The notes beneath the pieces are model-generated. The model did not search any database. It had not been told where the DNA came from and saw only the letters and a program-made list of their open reading frames with translations. The position numbers were made by a program, and so were the translations under genes. A DNA stretch of 33,272 nucleotides from an uncultured Granulosicoccaceae bacterium (GTDB lineage Bacteria > Pseudomonadota > Gammaproteobacteria > Granulosicoccales > Granulosicoccaceae). Below, piece after piece: positions 24,301 through 32,354 of the stretch. The first letter of the stretch is position 1. Every line of letters begins with the position of its first letter. The stretch lies in the NCBI GenBank assembly GCA_937920585.1, contig CAKZSB010000132.1, forward strand, positions 1 to 33,272. Direction: 5' to 3'.

Positions 24301-24853
24301 CTTCGGCAAATTCATCGGCCGAATGCACCACCCGCATGCCGCGTCCGCCGCCGCCATGCGCGGCTTTCAACATCACCGGGTAACCCGTTGTCTGCGCCTG
24401 CTTGCTGCCGGCGGCCAGGGATTTTATCGATCGCTTGCTGCCACCCAGCACTGGCACACCGGCCTTTTGAGCCAACTCGCGTGCACTGGTTTTATCGCCC
24501 AGTGACTCCAGCGTTTCTGTCGCCGGCCCGATGAAAACCAGCCCGGACTCACGGCAACGGCGGGCAAATTCCGGATTTTCAGACAGAAACCCGTAGCCCG
24601 GGTGGATTGCATCGATGTTGTGCTTGACGGCCAGTGCGATCACACCTTCAATATCGAGGTAGCTTCGAATCGGCTCCCCTGGCTCACCGATCTGATAGGC
24701 CTCATCAGCCTGAAATCGATGCAACGCGTAGCGATCCTCGTAACTGTAAATACCGATCGCCTGCAGCCCGAGTTCGTGAGCGCTGCGAAACACTCGAATC
24801 GCTATCTCGCTTCGATTCGCGACAAGAATTCGATTGATTTTCTTTCGTTGCAT
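21392..24853 (-). CDS. pyc: Pyruvate carboxylase, single-chain biotin enzyme
   Basis: Makes oxaloacetate from pyruvate, bicarbonate and ATP, replenishing the TCA cycle and feeding gluconeogenesis. From ATG 24853 it has 1153 residues; an in-frame ATG at 24865 adds four. Domain order: biotin carboxylase (ILVANRSEIAIRVFRSA at the N-terminus, GGGGRGMRVV ATP grasp, FIEVNPRIQVEHTVTE), carboxyltransferase (DTTFRDAHQSLFATRMR, CIKDMGGLCKPEA, LHFHTHDT metal site), linker, and C-terminal biotin carrier with EAMKME, lysine about 1115. It is an undivided chain of alphaproteobacterial or Firmicute type, unlike the two-subunit enzyme of pseudomonads. A terminator-like hairpin abuts its start. Confidence 0.95.
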   Translation of the reverse strand: MQRKKINRILVANRSEIAIRVFRSAHELGLQAIGIYSYEDRYALHRFQADEAYQIGEPGEPIRSYLDIEGVIALAVKHNIDAIHPGYGFLSENPEFARRCRESGLVFIGPATETLESLGDKTSARELAQKAGVPVLGGSKRSIKSLAAGSKQAQTTGYPVMLKAAHGGGGRGMRVVHSADEFAEALEASQRESFAAFGSREVFIEKFVASARHIEVQILGDSSGNLVHLYERDCSVQRRYQKVVEIAPAPNLDPALRERICDAACDIARHAGYENAGTVEFLVDAESGEFYFIEVNPRIQVEHTVTEEVTGLDLIRAQILIAEGSLLASEELAIGDQSDITISGFALQCRVTTEDPANNFMPDYGRIEQYRSASGIGIRLDAGSAFVGAVVTPYYDSMLVKISARGRNFERAVLRMSRALNEFRVRGVKTNIPFLLKLLDDPVFRAGDCHTRFIDETPHLFDFHRAPSRAGRIVSYLGDVVLNGNPLVAGRPVAERREPVPLPAFDNTAKLQPGTRDLFLESGPQGVADWVAKQKSLLITDTTFRDAHQSLFATRMRSVDMLNIAEAYAHLAPDLFSLEMWGGATFDTSMRFLKECPWQRLEQMRERVPNILLQCLVRSSSVVGYVNYPDNIVKAFIKESVQCGMDVFRVFDALNWVPNMKVTMDSVVRNGAICEAAICYTGDILNPGRSKYTLEYYLDLARQLQDLGAHILCIKDMGGLCKPEAAKLLTQALKSELDIPLHFHTHDTAGIQAAAILGAAGVKLDIADAAMAPLSGGTSQPNLNTLVESLKFGKRESKLATDNLDAIAEYWRQVREFYTPFESETLPASANLYKHEMPGGQYTNLLEQARALGLADQWSRVCDTYAAVNELFGDLVKVTPTSKVVGDMALFMVANSLSVEDVMDKERELAFPKSVVDLFSGKMGKPYQGFPGAVQKRILRGEKPLRGRPGGTLEAADFKAAKTHVETLGGFVQADRDALSWLLYPDVYEDFAEHRKRFDDTSGLPTPAFFYGLLPGEEIVIDEDRGKAVIIKFLTMSETREDGRCTAFFEVNGQPREVQVIDSSHANAGDSHRMADPQNADHIAASMPGMVVNVTVAAGDTVEKGQALMVLEAMKMESTLYAEKAGLIEEVMAQAGRQVESGELLAVLRSAES

Positions 24854-24867
24854 GATGAGATCCATCT

Positions 24868-24925
24868 AAAAAAGTCGGCCGGCCGCGAGGGGTGCGTCGC
24901 GGCATGGCCACCACCGAGACGGTGG
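24868..24925 (-). promoter_or_regulatory. Terminator-like hairpins in the pyc leader (candidate attenuator)
   Basis: Read on the - strand, a small hairpin CCACCG-TCT-CGGTGG (24925-24911) is followed by a long GC-rich hairpin and then by six T residues at 24873-24868. The long stem pairs GGCC and GCCGCGA (24909-24897) with TCGCGGC and GGCC (24888-24877) around an 8-nt loop. The T-tract ends 2 nt before the first possible pyc ATG (24865). No room is left for a promoter between hairpin and gene. It therefore either ends transcripts from the DUF533 gene or controls pyc itself. Confidence 0.45.
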
Positions 24926-24996
24926 GAAGGGAGAATGTGGTTCACCGGGCAGTCGGCCCGAAATCCCAGCCCCGCGAGGCAGGGCCTAAGAACACA

Positions 24997-25737
24997 TCAG
25001 CGGTATAGACGCTGCGCCCCGAGTTGGTCGTGGATGGCGTTGGATTGCTCTTCGGTGATGCGCAACCCCTGCGCCAGCGCATGCAGAAACTTCGCTTCGG
25101 TCTGGTTGTCGAGCTGGATCGCCATCAGCGATACGCCGTAGACCTGCTCCTCGATACCACGCGGAACGGTTTGAATAAAAGCTTGCACGTTCGTGCCACG
25201 CGCCATTTCAGCGCGAATGAAATCCGCTTCCGCACTGCCAATATTGCCGGCTTTTTTCAATATTGCCTGCTGCTCCTGCTCGTCGAGCCCGCCATCTGCC
25301 ATACCGGCCTGAATCATCGCGCGCAGGTAAACTTCGGATTGGCTTGCCGAATCCGGTAACTGGGTTGGGGCAGGTTCGAAGGGGTTGTTGTTGCCGGCAC
25401 TCGGGATGGAACGGCCGCGCCCCTGCTTGTTGCCCAGTTCTCGCAACGCCTTGCCGAGTATGTCGCCAAGACCGCCACCCGACGAACCTTGCTCACTGTT
25501 GCCGCCAAAGATACCGCCGCCGGTGTTTCGATCGGAGTTATCACCACCGCCAAATACACCACCGCCGGAACGCGACTGGTCACCACCAAAGATTCCACCA
25601 CCGGATTGCTGGCCACCGCTCTTGCCTACGCCAAGCAGGTCTTCGAGCATTTTCGCGCCGGATTCTGACGCCAGGCCACCGTTGCGGCGTCCGCCGCCAC
25701 CGAGCAGTTCAGTAAGGATTTTGGTGGTATCAACCAT
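24997..25737 (-). CDS. DUF533 (YebE/TerB-like) protein with glycine-rich repeats
   Basis: A 246-residue protein. The N-terminal half is low-complexity and glycine-rich, with four imperfect repeats (SGGGIFGG at 45-52, SGGGVFGGG at 57-65, TGGGIFGG at 72-79, SGGGLGD at 86-92). The C-terminal half (about 130-240) is a helical TerB-like domain typical of DUF533: YLRAMIQAGMADGGLDEQEQQAIL, FIRAEMARGTNVQAFIQTVP, MAIQLDNQTEAKFLHALAQGL. No clear membrane helix is seen. E. coli YebE belongs to this family, and its role is unknown. It stands alone between gaps of about 127-143 nt and is upstream of pyc on the same strand. Confidence 0.85.
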   Translation of the reverse strand: MVDTTKILTELLGGGGRRNGGLASESGAKMLEDLLGVGKSGGQQSGGGIFGGDQSRSGGGVFGGGDNSDRNTGGGIFGGNSEQGSSGGGLGDILGKALRELGNKQGRGRSIPSAGNNNPFEPAPTQLPDSASQSEVYLRAMIQAGMADGGLDEQEQQAILKKAGNIGSAEADFIRAEMARGTNVQAFIQTVPRGIEEQVYGVSLMAIQLDNQTEAKFLHALAQGLRITEEQSNAIHDQLGAQRLYR

Positions 25738-25864
25738 CTTTCGCTCCTGTGATCAGCCGCTTCGATTCCAGGTAAATCTCGCAGCTATGGCAATGGGAAA
25801 ACGCCAGATGATATCACAGGCCGCACCCGGCACTTTCAACGCGAAAGCAAAATAGCTTTTCAAA

Positions 25865-26302
25865 TCAAGCCTGTTTGCCAGCCGCTCTGGCATTGATCCG
25901 CTCGACCAGGCCCTCCAGGTTATAACCCGCTGCGGCTGCTATCTGAACAATTTCAGCGGTGTCGCGCTTACCCGCCTGACTCAAAGCCCACAGCACAGTA
26001 CAGCGCGTGCCTGAGCGGCAATACGCCAGCATCGGGCGCGGCAGGTTCTGCGTGTGCTCGGCGAATGCATCGACATCGGCATCGCTAATTTGCGCTCCAT
26101 CAACCGGTTGCCATTCGATCTCCATTCCCAGCGCCTCGGCCTGGCGCTGAATGTCTGCGTAGTCCGGCTGCCCCTGCTGTTCGTTGTCCGGTCGGTTGCA
26201 TAGCACCGAGCGAAAGGCGTATTCGTCCAGCTCGGCGACGTCAGCGGGTTCAATTTGCGCGGCGACGTAAAGATCGTCAGTCAGTTTTCGTATATCGGCC
26301 AT
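25865..26302 (-). CDS. TIGR01244/DUF442 family protein, rhodanese/phosphatase-like
   Basis: A 145-residue protein with the compact fold shared by dual-specificity phosphatase-like and sulfurtransferase-like domains. The opening (IRKLTDDLYVAAQIEPADVAEL) and CNRPDNEQQGQP are typical of the TIGR01244/DUF442 family. The likely active site is AYCRSGTR, with C95 and R100. This is a C-x4-R spacing, one residue shorter than the C-x5-R of protein tyrosine phosphatases and more like rhodaneses. Relatives fused to beta-lactamase-fold sulfur enzymes act in sulfide metabolism. Its substrate is uncertain. It lies 107 nt downstream of queF. Confidence 0.8.
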   Translation of the reverse strand: MADIRKLTDDLYVAAQIEPADVAELDEYAFRSVLCNRPDNEQQGQPDYADIQRQAEALGMEIEWQPVDGAQISDADVDAFAEHTQNLPRPMLAYCRSGTRCTVLWALSQAGKRDTAEIVQIAAAAGYNLEGLVERINARAAGKQA

Positions 26303-26409
26303 GGAAGTTCTTGTTTTGCGTTCGATGCGGAAGATACCGCAGATTGTAAGCCACCGGTTGCGTTCCGGTCACAGCACGCCAGCAGTGCAGCACTGTGCAC
26401 CGGTGGGTT

Positions 26410-26901
26410 TTATCCTCGCCCGCGATACCCGGGTACATTTTGTTCGGCCACCCAGACCCCGGCAGGCAGTTCGCCATGTTGAAAAAAGACATCGATCGGG
26501 ATTCCGCCGCGCGGGTACCAGTAGCCACCGATACGCAGCCATTTCGGGTCGAGTAAATCGATCAGTCGCCGCGCAATGCCGACCGTGCAATCCTCGTGAA
26601 ATGCGCCGTGATTGCGAAACGAGCCGAGGAAGATCTTCAGTGATTTGCTCTCGACAATGCGAGGACCAGGCACATAATCTATCACCAGGTGCGCAAAATC
26701 CGGCTGGTTCGTCAACGGGCAAAGCGAGGTGAATTCCGGCACTGCGAAGCGCACGCAGTAGTCGACGTCGGGTTGTGGATTAGAGACATACTCAAGCACG
26801 GCGTCGGCTGGCGACGACGGCAACTCAACGGCACTGCCCAACTGTTTTAAATCGGCATAGCCGCTGTCGTTGCTCACTGCAATTTTGTCCTGCGGTAACA
26901 T
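26410..26901 (-). CDS. queF: NADPH-dependent 7-cyano-7-deazaguanine reductase QueF, short form
   Basis: Reduces preQ0 to preQ1 in queuosine biosynthesis. From ATG 26901 it has 163 residues; a TTG at 26922 adds seven. Catalytic C61 lies in [13 protein letters not shown], with D68 nearby. The NADPH motif is [15 protein letters not shown] (from E84), with substrate-binding H102/E103 in FHED. The C-terminal [13 protein letters not shown] and VPGYRGRG resemble alphaproteobacterial QueF. It is the short type, as in Bacillus and alphaproteobacteria. The E. coli enzyme is about 282 residues, so this gene may have been acquired or reflect a deep lineage difference. Confidence 0.93.
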   Translation of the reverse strand: MLPQDKIAVSNDSGYADLKQLGSAVELPSSPADAVLEYVSNPQPDVDYCVRFAVPEFTSLCPLTNQPDFAHLVIDYVPGPRIVESKSLKIFLGSFRNHGAFHEDCTVGIARRLIDLLDPKWLRIGGYWYPRGGIPIDVFFQHGELPAGVWVAEQNVPGYRGRG

Positions 26902-26942
26902 TAAACTTTTCGTATCGGCCAAAGCCGAATCACCAACCCCGA

Positions 26943-26948
26943 ACTATA
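26943..26948 (-). promoter_or_regulatory. Candidate -10 box for queF
   Basis: TATAGT on the - strand, 42 nt upstream of the queF ATG at 26901. The sequence 17-19 nt further up (CGTAAA or TCGTAA) is a poor -35 box, so this is tentative. Confidence 0.25.
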
Positions 26949-26989
26949 CCCGTTTGCGTGGAAATTTTACGAAAGATAAAGCAATTGTC

Positions 26990-27017
26990 TTGTGTGCAAT
27001 CGTCATCAGTGTATCTT
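26990..27017 (+). promoter_or_regulatory. Candidate promoter for the M48/TerB gene
   Basis: TTGTGT (26990-26995) and TATCTT (27012-27017), spaced 16 nt, upstream of the metallopeptidase gene in the gap shared with divergent queF. Each box matches four of six consensus bases. Confidence 0.25.
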
Positions 27018-27078
27018 CTCGCACTGAAAATCGAACACCCGTTTTTTGCGCCCACCTCGTTGATGCCGGAGACCAATC

Positions 27079-28278
27079 ATGAACGCCGACCAGTTAAGAT
27101 CTCAACAGGACCGCGAAATCGCCTCGCAGTTAATGCAGCACGCGGAAGTAAAACGAGTAAACGACTGGATCGAAAAGAAGGAGGAAGAAGGGCCGGTCGG
27201 AACTCGGCGCCGATTGCTTGCGACCTCGGTTCGGCTGAGTCGCACCATGGCGCCCTGGCTGCACGACATGGCGGACGAGTGCATTGATCTGCTCGGGGTA
27301 AAGATCCCGCTCGAACTCTACGTCTATTCAAGCCCCACCTATAACGCCGCCTGCGTAAAGCCCGAGGAAGGCCGCCTGTTCATTATGTTTTCATCGAGCT
27401 TGCTGGAAGCATTCGAGGGGCCCGAATTGCGTTTTGTACTCGGCCATGAACTCGGCCACCACCTCTACGGCCACCACGATATTCCCATTGGCTACCTGCT
27501 GCAGGGCAAGGCGCGACCGAACCCGAAACTCGCCCTGCAACTGACCACCTGGTCGCGCTATGCGGAAATATCCGCCGATCGCGCCGGCGCCCGCTGCGCA
27601 CAGGATCTGGAAGGCGTTGCGCGCTCGCTGTTCAAACTGGCATCCGGACTAAGCGGTTCACTGGTCAATTTCAACATTGATGAATTCATGCAACAGGTCG
27701 ACGAAATGCAATCGGCTGATGCCGAGCCAGGCCAGGGCGCCCCCACCGAAGACTGGTTCATGACTCACCCGTTCAGTCCGTTGCGGGTTAAGGCACTGAA
27801 GCTGTTCGATCAGTCGGAACTTGCGCGCGACGGTGGCAAATCGGTGACCGAACTGGAAGCCGGCGTACAGGTGCTGATGACACTGATGGAGCCCAGTTAT
27901 CTCGAGGGTCGCACCGATGCCGCAGAAAGCATGCGCAGGCTGTTGTTTGCAGGGTCAATCGCAGTTGCCAACGCCAATGGCGATGTATCGGATCGGGAAA
28001 TCGCCGTGTTCGAAAAATTCTTTGGCAAACGCGCTTTCAGTGAAGAGCTCAACCTGGAAAAGCTCAGCCAGGATCTGCCTGATCGTATCGAACAGGTCAA
28101 CGCCGTTACCACGGTTGCCCAGCGCATGCAGATTATTCGCGATCTCTGTACCGTCGCGCGTGCCGATGGCAAAACATCGGCTGCAGAGTGCGCAGAGGTC
28201 GAGTCGATTGCGCAGGCACTGGAGATACAGCCAATGTTTGTCAGCCAGGCAATGGCCCTGGAAATCGATCTGGATTGA
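27079..28278 (+). CDS. M48-type zinc metallopeptidase with C-terminal TerB-like region
   Basis: A 399-residue soluble protein. The N-terminal helical region (1-60) is charged. Residues about 70-230 form an M48-like peptidase domain with zinc ligands in H123-E-L-G-H127 and a third ligand at E163 in AEISADRAG, the typical gluzincin arrangement. DWFMTHPFSPLRVKAL resembles the THP turn of M48 proteases. Unlike HtpX or BepA there is no membrane helix or signal peptide. The C-terminal part (about 270-399: FAGSIAVANANGDVSDREIAVFEKFFG, DLCTVARADGKTSAAECAEVESIAQAL) resembles TerB domains. A GGAG 7 nt before the ATG sets the start. Its substrate is unknown. Confidence 0.85.
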   Translation: MNADQLRSQQDREIASQLMQHAEVKRVNDWIEKKEEEGPVGTRRRLLATSVRLSRTMAPWLHDMADECIDLLGVKIPLELYVYSSPTYNAACVKPEEGRLFIMFSSSLLEAFEGPELRFVLGHELGHHLYGHHDIPIGYLLQGKARPNPKLALQLTTWSRYAEISADRAGARCAQDLEGVARSLFKLASGLSGSLVNFNIDEFMQQVDEMQSADAEPGQGAPTEDWFMTHPFSPLRVKALKLFDQSELARDGGKSVTELEAGVQVLMTLMEPSYLEGRTDAAESMRRLLFAGSIAVANANGDVSDREIAVFEKFFGKRAFSEELNLEKLSQDLPDRIEQVNAVTTVAQRMQIIRDLCTVARADGKTSAAECAEVESIAQALEIQPMFVSQAMALEIDLD

Positions 28279-28438
28279 CCGGCAGCCCGCAAAGCAGGCG
28301 CATAAGAACGGGCCAAGCCTGCCGCGCACAAACGGATCAGGACACACTGCTTTGCAACGTCGGCCAACGCCTGTGCGTGAACAGAGAGTCGCGCACCTGT
28401 ATCATGCACGCCATCTGTCAGCATCCATAGAGAATTTT

Positions 28439-28888
28439 ATGCCGGCCCACACGATCACCCCCTACCTCACCGTCAATCGCGCCGATGAAGCGATCAGCTT
28501 TTACGAGGCTGCTTTCGGCTTTGAAGAGATTGGCCCCAGACTCGAGGACAACCAGGGCAACATCATTCACACCGAGCTGAAGCTTGGCGACAGCTCGGTC
28601 ATGTTGTCGGAAGAAATGCCCGGCTTTGGTAACAAAGGCCCCAAATCACTGCGTGGTACCAGTGTCAGAATCAGTCTGCAGGTCGACGACGCGCACGGAC
28701 TGGCCAGCCGCGCACAAACCGCAGGCGCACGACTCGAAGCGCCGGTGGAAGATCAGTTTTATGGCCAGCGGACCGGCCGCCTGATCGACCCATTCGGGCA
28801 CGTATGGATCATTTCACAAGAGGTGGAACAACTCAGCAAGGAAGAAATCCTGCAACGAACACAGGATTACTTTCGCAAGCAGAGCTAG
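28439..28888 (+). CDS. VOC-superfamily protein (PhnB/glyoxalase-like)
   Basis: A 149-residue vicinal-oxygen-chelate fold protein of the PhnB-like group. Two beta-alpha-beta-beta-beta modules are visible, with PYLTVNRADEAISFYEAAFGFEE and SLQVDDAHGLASRAQTAGA at the module starts. GRLIDPFGHVWIISQ is the C-terminal metal-side motif. The ATG at 28439 is chosen because the family begins with this segment and an AGAGAA lies 5 nt upstream. Upstream in-frame sequence overlaps the peptidase gene in another frame and is not conserved-looking. Members include antibiotic-binding proteins and isomerases, so no substrate is proposed. It converges with ppsA, 19 nt away. Confidence 0.82.
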   Translation: MPAHTITPYLTVNRADEAISFYEAAFGFEEIGPRLEDNQGNIIHTELKLGDSSVMLSEEMPGFGNKGPKSLRGTSVRISLQVDDAHGLASRAQTAGARLEAPVEDQFYGQRTGRLIDPFGHVWIISQEVEQLSKEEILQRTQDYFRKQS

Positions 28889-28907
28889 CTATGCGAGCGA
28901 GACTGCC

Positions 28908-31265
28908 CTAGACATCCTGGCCGGCGAGAAACAGCCAGGTTTCCACGACGGTATCGGGGTTGAGCGAAACGCTCGATATCCCCTGCTCCATCAGCCACTT
29001 GGCCAGATCCGGGTGATCTGAAGGCCCCTGGCCACAGATGCCCACATATTTACCGGCATCATTGGCCGCCTGAATGGCCATCGCAAGCATTTTCTTAACC
29101 GCCGGGTCACGCTCGTCGAACAGATGGGCTATCAGGCCCGAATCGCGATCGAGCCCCAGTGTGAGCTGAGTCAGATCATTCGAGCCGATCGAAAATCCGT
29201 CGAACTTCTGCAGAAATTCCTCGGCCAGGATCGCGTTGCTGGGCACTTCGCACATCATCACGATATTCAGATCATTCACACCACGCTTCAGGCCATTCTC
29301 GGCCAGCAGCTCCAATACCTCATCGGCCTCTTCCAGGGTTCGAACAAACGGCACCATAATCCAGACATTGGTCAGCCCCATTTCGTCGCGAACTTTTTTC
29401 AGCGCCCGGCATTCAAGTTCGAAGCATTCTCGAAAGGACGACGAGATGTAGCGCGAGGCGCCACGAAACCCGATCATCGGATTTTCCTCATCGGGTTCGA
29501 AGATATCGCCACCAAGCATGTTTGCATACTCGTTGGATTTAAAATCACTCAGGCGAACGATAACCGGGTGCGGTGCAAAGGCCGCGGCAAGCGTCGCCAC
29601 CCCTTCGGTAAGTTTCTCAACATAAAACTCAACCGGTGAGGTATACCCCGCCGAGCGCTCTTCAATTTGCTGGCGCACGTTATCGTCCATGGCATCAAAG
29701 TTCAGCAGCGCTTTGGGATGAACGCCAATCGTATTGCTGATCATGAATTCCAGCCGCATCAGGCCGACACCTGAATTCGGCAAACGCTGGAAATCGAAGG
29801 CGCGCTCGGGATTACCCACATTCATTGTGATCTTGAATGGCAAATCCGGCAGCGTATCGAGCTTGATCTCGTTGACGTTGTACTGCAGCTGGCCCGCATA
29901 GACCTTACCGGTATCGCCTTCGGCACAGGACACCGTTACATCGAGCCCTTCGGCGAGTTTTTCGGTTGCATCGCCGCACCCGACTACTGCCGGAACACCC
30001 AGTTCGCGCGCGATGATCGCCGCGTGGCAGGTTCGCCCGCCGCGATTCGTTACGATCGCCGAGGCACGCTTCATCACCGGCTCCCAATCGGGATCGGTCA
30101 TATCGGTGACCAGCACATCACCTGGCTGTACGCGCGACAAATGCTCCAGACTCGGTATATTTCTCACCTTGCCGGCCCCAATCCGCTGACCGATGCTGCG
30201 CCCTTCAACCACGACCTCCGTCGCGTCGGCATCGAGCTCATAGCGCCGAATCACGTTTTTATCTTCACGCGATTCAACCGTCTCCGGGCGCGCCTGCAAA
30301 ATATAGAGTCGACCGTCGACGCCATCCTTGCCCCACTCGATATCCATCGGCCGGCCATAGTGGCGCTCGATAGTGACCGCCATGGCTGCCAGTTCGGCGG
30401 CCTCGGCATCCGTTAAACTAAACTTAAATTGCTCATCATGGCTGGTGTCGACAATCTCAACGGCCACATCGGTGCCGTATACCATCTTGATCAGCTTGCT
30501 GCCGCGATTGCGCCGCAACACGGCGGGTTTGCCGGCGGCAAGTGTCGGCTTGTGCAGATAAAATTCGTCGGGATTGACCGATCCCTGCACCACGCACTCA
30601 CCCAGTCCCCACGACGAAGTGATAAATACAACATCCTCAAACCCGGTCTCGGTGTCGATCGAGAACATCACCCCGCTGGCGCCGATATCGCTGCGAACCA
30701 TGCGCTGCACACCCGCAGAGAGCGCCACATCAGCGTGCTCGAAGCCCTGGTGCACGCGGTAGGAAATTGCCCGGTCGTTGTAGAGTGACGCGAATACCTC
30801 CTTAACCCGCAAGAGCACTTCATCAATGCCGGTAACATTCAGAAATGTCTCTTGCTGACCGGCAAAAGAAGCTTCCGGCAAATCCTCAGCCGTTGCCGAC
30901 GAACGCACCGCAACCGAGATGTCGCCGTCAGCCTGCAGTTCGGCGTAGGCCTGCCTGATTGCGGTTTCAAGTTTTTCCGGAAACGGCGTGTCCAGCACCA
31001 TTTTGCGAATTCTGGCGCCAATCTGCTCCAGTGCGTCTACATTCTCTACGTCGAAGTCGACCAGCAGGCGATTGATGCTATCGGCCAGATCGTTGTGGGA
31101 CAGAAAATCGCGAAAAGCATCTGCGGTGGTGGCAAAGCCGCCTGGAACCCGAATTCCCGCATCGGCAAGATTGTGTATCATCTCGCCAAGCGAGGCATTT
31201 TTGCCTCCGACGCGAGCCACATCGTTCATGCCGAGCTTTTCGAACCAGATTACATAGTTTGCCAT
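28908..31265 (-). CDS. ppsA: Phosphoenolpyruvate synthase
   Basis: Converts pyruvate, ATP and water to PEP, AMP and phosphate, the entry step of gluconeogenesis from three-carbon acids. The 785 residues match the 792 of E. coli PpsA. Domain order: N-terminal ATP-grasp ([11 protein letters not shown] at 19-29, [22 protein letters not shown] at 119-140), central phosphohistidine domain with GGRTCHAAI (T412, catalytic H414), and the C-terminal PEP/pyruvate barrel with [11 protein letters not shown] and [12 protein letters not shown]412 aligns with E. coli T419, the site phosphorylated by the regulatory protein. That regulator gene, ppsR, starts divergently 142 nt away. Confidence 0.97.
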   Translation of the reverse strand: MANYVIWFEKLGMNDVARVGGKNASLGEMIHNLADAGIRVPGGFATTADAFRDFLSHNDLADSINRLLVDFDVENVDALEQIGARIRKMVLDTPFPEKLETAIRQAYAELQADGDISVAVRSSATAEDLPEASFAGQQETFLNVTGIDEVLLRVKEVFASLYNDRAISYRVHQGFEHADVALSAGVQRMVRSDIGASGVMFSIDTETGFEDVVFITSSWGLGECVVQGSVNPDEFYLHKPTLAAGKPAVLRRNRGSKLIKMVYGTDVAVEIVDTSHDEQFKFSLTDAEAAELAAMAVTIERHYGRPMDIEWGKDGVDGRLYILQARPETVESREDKNVIRRYELDADATEVVVEGRSIGQRIGAGKVRNIPSLEHLSRVQPGDVLVTDMTDPDWEPVMKRASAIVTNRGGRTCHAAIIARELGVPAVVGCGDATEKLAEGLDVTVSCAEGDTGKVYAGQLQYNVNEIKLDTLPDLPFKITMNVGNPERAFDFQRLPNSGVGLMRLEFMISNTIGVHPKALLNFDAMDDNVRQQIEERSAGYTSPVEFYVEKLTEGVATLAAAFAPHPVIVRLSDFKSNEYANMLGGDIFEPDEENPMIGFRGASRYISSSFRECFELECRALKKVRDEMGLTNVWIMVPFVRTLEEADEVLELLAENGLKRGVNDLNIVMMCEVPSNAILAEEFLQKFDGFSIGSNDLTQLTLGLDRDSGLIAHLFDERDPAVKKMLAMAIQAANDAGKYVGICGQGPSDHPDLAKWLMEQGISSVSLNPDTVVETWLFLAGQDV

Positions 31266-31407
31266 TTGTTTTTCCGCTCAGGTCCGGACGTTACCGGGCT
31301 TGCAAGGGCAAATCACCACCCTCGACAAAACCGGCCAGTCACCAGACGAGTTCATCCACCGCTGCCGCGATTGTCGGCCGCGATCTAAAAAATATTGGGG
31401 AGTCAAA

Positions 31408-32226
31408 GTGCAGTCACGTTCCGCATTTATCATATCCGACCGGACCGGACTGACCGCTGAAGCATTGTGTCACAGCCTTCTCAGCCAGTTTCCCAAGATA
31501 AATTTCAAAATTGAAACGCTACCGTTCGTCGACACGCCGGCGAAAGCCCGCGACACCGTAGAAAAAATCAATTCGACGATTCAAATTGACGGTTCCCGCC
31601 CGCTGGTATTTGCCACACTCGTCGACGATGACATTCGCACCCTCATCTCGAGCAGCAGCGCCGTATTTTTCGATCTGTTTGATACATTTATCGATCCACT
31701 TGAGAAGGAACTTGAAGTTGAGTCATCACATTCTGTTGGTAAGTCGCACGGTGTCATGGATGTCGCCCAGTATTCGGCGAGAATTGGTGCTGTCAATTAC
31801 GCACTGAGCACTGACGACGGCCTGGAGACATCACATTATGGCGGTGCCGATGTAGTGGTTGTGGGCGTATCACGGTCGGGTAAAACCCCTACCTGTCTGT
31901 ATCTGTCGCTGCAATTTGGCATCTACGCCGCCAATTATCCGCTCACCAGCACGGAACTGGATCACACCTCACTACCAGAATCACTAAGCGCTTATGGCGA
32001 CAAAGTATTCGGCCTGACAATCGATCCGTTTCGGCTGCAGCAAATCCGCCAGGAGCGCTATCCGGGCGAAAGCTACGCGGCGGCGAAGAATTGCCAATAT
32101 GAAGTAGCACAGGCCGAGGCCATGTATCGGGCGTGCAATATTCCGTTTGTGAATACGACAAAAATGTCAGTTGAGGAGATTGGCGCTCACATACTGCACC
32201 GGGCCGGGCTTAAGCGAAAGTTCTAG
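31408..32226 (+). CDS. ppsR: Phosphoenolpyruvate synthase regulatory protein (PSRP)
   Basis: Bifunctional enzyme that inactivates PpsA by ADP-dependent phosphorylation of a threonine and reactivates it by phosphate-dependent removal. From GTG 31408 it has 272 residues, near the 277 of E. coli. GTG is preferred because GGGGAG at 31397-31402 sits 5 nt upstream and the family N-terminus (FIISDRTGLTAEAL) follows at once. A longer in-frame start at 31300 would add 36 unconserved residues. The phosphate loop is GVSRSGKT (153-160). YPLTSTELDHTSLPESL and RYPGESYAAAKNCQYEV are further family stretches. It diverges from its target ppsA, the usual arrangement. Confidence 0.95.
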   Translation: MQSRSAFIISDRTGLTAEALCHSLLSQFPKINFKIETLPFVDTPAKARDTVEKINSTIQIDGSRPLVFATLVDDDIRTLISSSSAVFFDLFDTFIDPLEKELEVESSHSVGKSHGVMDVAQYSARIGAVNYALSTDDGLETSHYGGADVVVVGVSRSGKTPTCLYLSLQFGIYAANYPLTSTELDHTSLPESLSAYGDKVFGLTIDPFRLQQIRQERYPGESYAAAKNCQYEVAQAEAMYRACNIPFVNTTKMSVEEIGAHILHRAGLKRKF

Positions 32227-32354
32227 CGGATCTGTCGCCCGCGCAGCGCCGGCGCAGAGCAAACCTGAGGCTCGCCAAACGCGGGCAAAGGCAGCCGAAG
32301 ACCGGGTGTCAGCAGACAACCGTGCAGGTTTGAAACGCAGAAAGTGCCTGCGAG

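Noticed and set aside
31300-31407. Longer N-terminus for PpsR
   Set aside because: Not conserved-looking, while GTG 31408 has a strong ribosome-binding site and gives the family length.
32261-32331. Inverted repeat AAACCTG/CAGGTTT between ppsR and the porin as a terminator
   Set aside because: The arms are 7 nt and 57 nt apart with no T-tract; probably chance.
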